Below are positions 61,605-64,000 of a stretch of DNA of 64,000 nucleotides, piece by piece. Position 1 is the stretch's first letter; each line of letters begins with the position of its first letter. A model generated the notes under the pieces. The model was not told the DNA's origin. It searched no databases and was given only the letters and a program-made list of their open reading frames with translations. Origin of the DNA: Fibrobacter sp. (GTDB lineage: Bacteria; Fibrobacterota; Fibrobacteria; Fibrobacterales; Fibrobacteraceae); NCBI GenBank assembly GCA_024398835.1, contig JAKSIK010000011.1, forward strand, positions 23,092 through 87,091, written 5' to 3'. The position numbers were made by a program, and so were the translations under genes.

Positions 61605-61917
61605 TAGGGTCTAATTTAGAAAAAGGCGGAAAGCAAAATAAACCCAGGGAACCCAAAATTAGGGGTGATTTATATCACGAGCCAAAAATGTACAAAATAC
61701 TTTCATCGAGACGCTTAAATTCATAACTCCTTATCATTCAATCAATTAACCTTCATGTGCTTATTTTAAGCCCATCACAGCCCATTTTCTCGCAAAAATA
61801 TTTTCTCATTTTTGACACCAATTGTCAAAAAATAAAGTTAACTTTGTTGTTGTGGATGGATTGATAGTCTAATGTGGTATATGCCATTTTGGATATCGCC
61901 AAAACAGGTGGGTGTGT
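61605..61917. other. 313-bp divergent intergenic region with two palindromes
   Basis: No gene. At 61665-61678 GTGA-TTTATA-TCAC resembles a CRP/FNR-type site before the TonB receptor. At 61809-61831 a 9-bp inverted repeat (TTTTTGACA-CCAAT-TGTCAAAAA) precedes TAACTTTG (61839-61846), a likely promoter with operator for the small plus-strand gene at 61918. Confidence 0.5.
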
Positions 61918-62058
61918 ATGAATACAACGGACTTGAACAAGCTGAACTATGCCAAGGCGCTGATTAAGGCAGGGATTGCTCGGGATTTGGTTCTCAAGAT
62001 TACCTCCATTTCCCATTACCAGTACGCACAGATTCAGAGAGAAGTCCTGGCAGCGTAA
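61918..62058 (+). CDS. 46-residue protein, unknown
   Basis: A short gene (MNTTDLNKLNYAKALIKAG... to ...QIQREVLAA) with AGGTGGG before the ATG. The sequence can form two amphipathic helices (KLNYAKALIKAGIARDLVLK; SHYQYAQIQREVLAA). The layout A.ALIKAGI....V..IT.IS.. resembles a small helix-turn-helix, but it is too short for confidence. The palindrome and promoter-like sequence upstream support a regulated transcript. Unknown function. Confidence 0.5.
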   Translation: MNTTDLNKLNYAKALIKAGIARDLVLKITSISHYQYAQIQREVLAA

Positions 62059-62115
62059 CCAGTAGGCTATTCATAGCCCGCGAACAGCATCGCTGTTCGT
62101 AAACCGTATCTACTC

Positions 62116-62475
62116 GTGCAAATCATCCTCAAAATTTCTTCACAGCCTGCAACTCAGAACAAAGAGCGGCAGGCTTCTGTTTTACAGTGCCATAAGGACG
62201 GCTCTCTTTTGATGGACGCTCGTGATGGCGAGAAGCCCGCACGCTTCACCCTCACGAAAGAAGACGTCTTCCCTTGGGAGGAGTTCCTCGAAAAACTCCT
62301 CATCGCTTGGCAACTCGGCGATTACAGCGATGTCCCGCCGCAATTCAGGCCCCAGAAGCGCATCCCGCAATTCGTGCTGGACGGATTTCCAAAGGAACCC
62401 CTAGCAAACAAACTGAAAATTCTCGCCACCCTCCGGCAGCAAGGCTATTTCACCGCCCTCGCCAACCGCAAATAA
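62116..62475 (+). CDS. Conserved-looking small protein, unknown
   Basis: 119 residues from a GTG at 62116. No signal or membrane segment. Central part RFTLTKEDVFPWEEFLEKLLIAWQLGDY and the basic end ANKLKILATLRQQGYFTALANRK could be largely helical. Not recognised. Its start codon is uncertain because no clear ribosome site precedes it. It is 36 bp before the maltokinase-like gene on the same strand, so the two may share a transcript. Confidence 0.55.
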   Translation: MQIILKISSQPATQNKERQASVLQCHKDGSLLMDARDGEKPARFTLTKEDVFPWEEFLEKLLIAWQLGDYSDVPPQFRPQKRIPQFVLDGFPKEPLANKLKILATLRQQGYFTALANRK

Positions 62476-62511
62476 AAGCCAAAGACAGCGGCGATTGCTA
62501 ACTTCTGCCTC

Positions 62512-63726
62512 ATGAAAAATTTTTCGGACATCAGCGGCAAACGCTGGTTCATGGGCAAAGGGAAAGGCATCGCATCCATTCAGGAAATCGATTCCGCGGA
62601 ACTGGGCGACACCCGCATTCTCATTCTGCAAGTGACGTTTGCCGACGGTTCGAAAGATTTGTACTCCTACATCGAAGACGAAAGCCGCATCGGGAGCCTT
62701 TTTCACGAAGCCTTTGCGGACGGGGCCTGCGTAAGCATCTTCCCCAGCCAAAAGGGATACTTCCGCTTCAAGGGCGCTCAAGGCCTCCCGACGAACGTGC
62801 TGCGAAACCTGAAGCCTTTAACCACCGAGCAAAGCAATTCCGCATTCTTTGTTCCCGGGAAACTATTCTTCAAACTCTTCCGGAGGCTTCAACCAGGGCT
62901 TCATCCCGAGGCAGAAATTCTGCAGCACTTGGTCCAAAATGAATTCAGGGGCGCCCCCGCATTTTACGGCAGCTGCGAATACCATTCCGAATCCGGAGAA
63001 ACATTCACCCTCGGAATTCTGGAACAGCATTTCCAAGGCGCCACCGACGCCTGGGTCTATTTCAATCAGCAAATGGACGAAAACGCAGCCAGGGAATTGG
63101 GCGTGGAAACCGCCAGAATGCACAAAGTTTTAAAGGGGTTGGACGGGACGAATCCTATCAAAGAGGAACCGCCTTTTGAAAAGCTGGAAGAACTTTTAAA
63201 GACGGCAGGCAAAAATCTCGTCGCAGAAAACGTCGCAATCGACGGCGCAAAAGACGTCGCGGAAGAGGCTGTCCGCGTTCTGGAAGCGCTCCCTCGCATC
63301 AAAGAAAATCTCCCCAAAAATGAAGGCGACGCGTCTCTATCTCCTATTTTTCAGCCGCAGCGGATTCATGGGGATTTTCACCTGGGGCAGGTTCTCAAAA
63401 CTTCCGACGGGTTCAAGATTCTGGATTTCGAGGGTGAACCCACGCGGGACCTGGATTTCAGACGGCGGCTCCGCTCCCCCGCAGTTGATATTGCGGGCAT
63501 GCTCCGGAGTTTCCGCTACGCCGCCGCAACCTCCCACAAGAACTGTTCTGCCGTAGAAGTGGCATTTCTGGAAGGCTACAGCGAGGAAAGCAGCATCGAT
63601 ACCCCTCGCCTCCAAAAAGCAGCCGCACCCTACGTGCTGTCGAAAGCCGTTTACGAAGCCTGCTACGAACTGGAATTCCGCCCAGACTGGTTCTGGATTC
63701 CCGCAGAAGGTCTTATCAATTCATAA
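62512..63726 (+). CDS. Maltokinase-like phosphotransferase
   Basis: 404 residues. The N-terminal cap RWFMGKGKGI (typical RWF.GKGR) is followed by a kinase of the aminoglycoside-phosphotransferase fold: KLFFKLFRRLQPGLHPEAEI, HGDFHLGQVLKTSDGFKILDFEGEPTRDLDFRR (catalytic HGD.H and DFEGEP), SPAVDIAGMLRSF and WFWIPAEGLINS. This fits maltokinase (Mak/Pep2), which makes maltose-1-phosphate for the GlgE route to alpha-glucan; closely related enzymes phosphorylate glucosamine or other sugars. No treS, glgE or glgB is in the window. TAACTT lies seven bases before the ATG, so it may also be leaderless. Confidence 0.8.
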   Translation: MKNFSDISGKRWFMGKGKGIASIQEIDSAELGDTRILILQVTFADGSKDLYSYIEDESRIGSLFHEAFADGACVSIFPSQKGYFRFKGAQGLPTNVLRNLKPLTTEQSNSAFFVPGKLFFKLFRRLQPGLHPEAEILQHLVQNEFRGAPAFYGSCEYHSESGETFTLGILEQHFQGATDAWVYFNQQMDENAARELGVETARMHKVLKGLDGTNPIKEEPPFEKLEELLKTAGKNLVAENVAIDGAKDVAEEAVRVLEALPRIKENLPKNEGDASLSPIFQPQRIHGDFHLGQVLKTSDGFKILDFEGEPTRDLDFRRRLRSPAVDIAGMLRSFRYAAATSHKNCSAVEVAFLEGYSEESSIDTPRLQKAAAPYVLSKAVYEACYELEFRPDWFWIPAEGLINS

Positions 63727-64000
63727 TTAAATCGCAGGCGCATTCCTTGTCAGATATAATTCTGCATTCATAATTAAATCGCAGGTGCATTCCTCGTCAG
63801 ATATAATTCTGCATTCAGCATTCTGCATTCATAATTAGATTGCCACGCCCAATGGGCTCGCAATGACGCGGAAGCCAAGTGTTTCGGCAAAATTCATAAT
63901 TAGTTTATGGCGCGATTCCTCGTCAGATACAATTCTGCATTCAGCATTCTGCATTCATAATTAAATCGCAGGTGCATTCCTCGTCAGATATAATTCTGCA
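63722..64000. repeat. Tandem intergenic repeat array, open at right edge
   Basis: Units start with CATAATTA at 63722, 63769, 63830, 63895 and 63956. Most continue TCGCAGGTGCATTCCTCGTC AGATATAATTCTGCATT; units 2 and 4 end with an added CAGCATTCTGCATT. Unit 3 is replaced by a REP-like hairpin element (63838-63868). Unit lengths are 47-65 bp. The array overlaps the last codon of the maltokinase-like gene and continues past the window. Confidence 0.85.
63838..63868. repeat. REP-like palindromic element inside the array
   Basis: GATTGC, hairpin GCCCAATGGGC, then GCAATGACG; related to 58331-58362. The GATTGC and GCAATGACG ends are shared; the stem differs by length and sequence. Confidence 0.65.

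Noticed and set aside
1..64000. tRNA and rRNA genes
   Set aside because: No cloverleaf with a TTCGA-type arm and no rRNA segment was recognised on either strand; a tRNAscan-SE and Rfam run would settle it.

Overview
The window looks like chromosomal DNA of Fibrobacter or a close relative (phylum Fibrobacterota). The main evidence is three lipoproteins carrying the 'Fibrobacter succinogenes major paralogous' (FISUMP) domain, each with a lipobox and a Ser/Asp-rich linker, together with serine-tract lipoproteins and a secreted metalloprotease whose C-terminus resembles a sorting tail. Housekeeping genes are moderately GC-rich. Several blocks (about 13.7-16.9 kb and 25.5-30.1 kb) are visibly more AT-rich and hold accessory genes.

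Layout. 1-4.7 kb: a very large secreted GLUG-repeat protein that runs off the left edge, then a FISUMP lipoprotein. 4.85-7.7 kb: two tandem sodium:neurotransmitter-type symporters, followed by a terminator. 7.8-11.5 kb (minus strand): an AhbC-like radical SAM enzyme, a small basic protein, and the cofactor/nucleotide cluster folK-dNK-panC. 11.7-13.65 kb: rho with a long disordered N-terminus. 13.7-16.6 kb (minus): ORF6N protein, DUF2971 protein and a FISUMP lipoprotein, then a strongly structured, pseudoknot-capable non-coding segment (16.64-16.83 kb). 17-19.2 kb: proC and a sigma-54 activator. 19.3-24.3 kb (minus): a DUF4143 ATPase flanked by a 33-bp direct repeat, a TraB/GumN protein, a FecCD-type ABC importer and a Pro/Ala-rich secreted protein. 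24.35-25.5 kb: nspC. 25.5-29.1 kb: a compact possible defence island (GNAT protein with a 49-codon partner; EcoRI-family methyltransferase overlapping a DUF262-HNH nuclease; a repeated palindromic element upstream). 29.2-31.8 kb: lipoprotein, tsaE, rlmI-like methyltransferase.

31.9-45.7 kb (minus) is the division and cell-wall (dcw) cluster, transcribed mraZ-rsmH-ftsL-ftsI-murE-murF-ftsW-murG-murC-ftsQ-ftsA-ftsZ. Its genes are mostly overlapping, a phased GTGG-box operator sits on its promoter, and a terminator follows ftsZ. mraY, murD, murB and ddl are absent from it. 46-54.4 kb: SRPBCC-like protein, ubiD, metalloprotease, two lipoproteins, DUF2334 protein, uppP, and an ExbD-like lipoprotein. 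54.5-64 kb: collagen-like FISUMP lipoprotein, htpG, rdgB, a VanX-type dipeptidase, a TonB-dependent receptor, two small unknown genes and a maltokinase-like gene. A tandem intergenic repeat array runs off the right edge.

The most general regulatory signal is a -10 element close to TATATT/TATACT, often followed by TG. In at least seven genes it lies exactly 6-7 nt before the start codon, so these transcripts should be leaderless. No tRNA, rRNA, CRISPR array or prophage was seen. Family assignments come from recognising motifs by eye; no database search was run.
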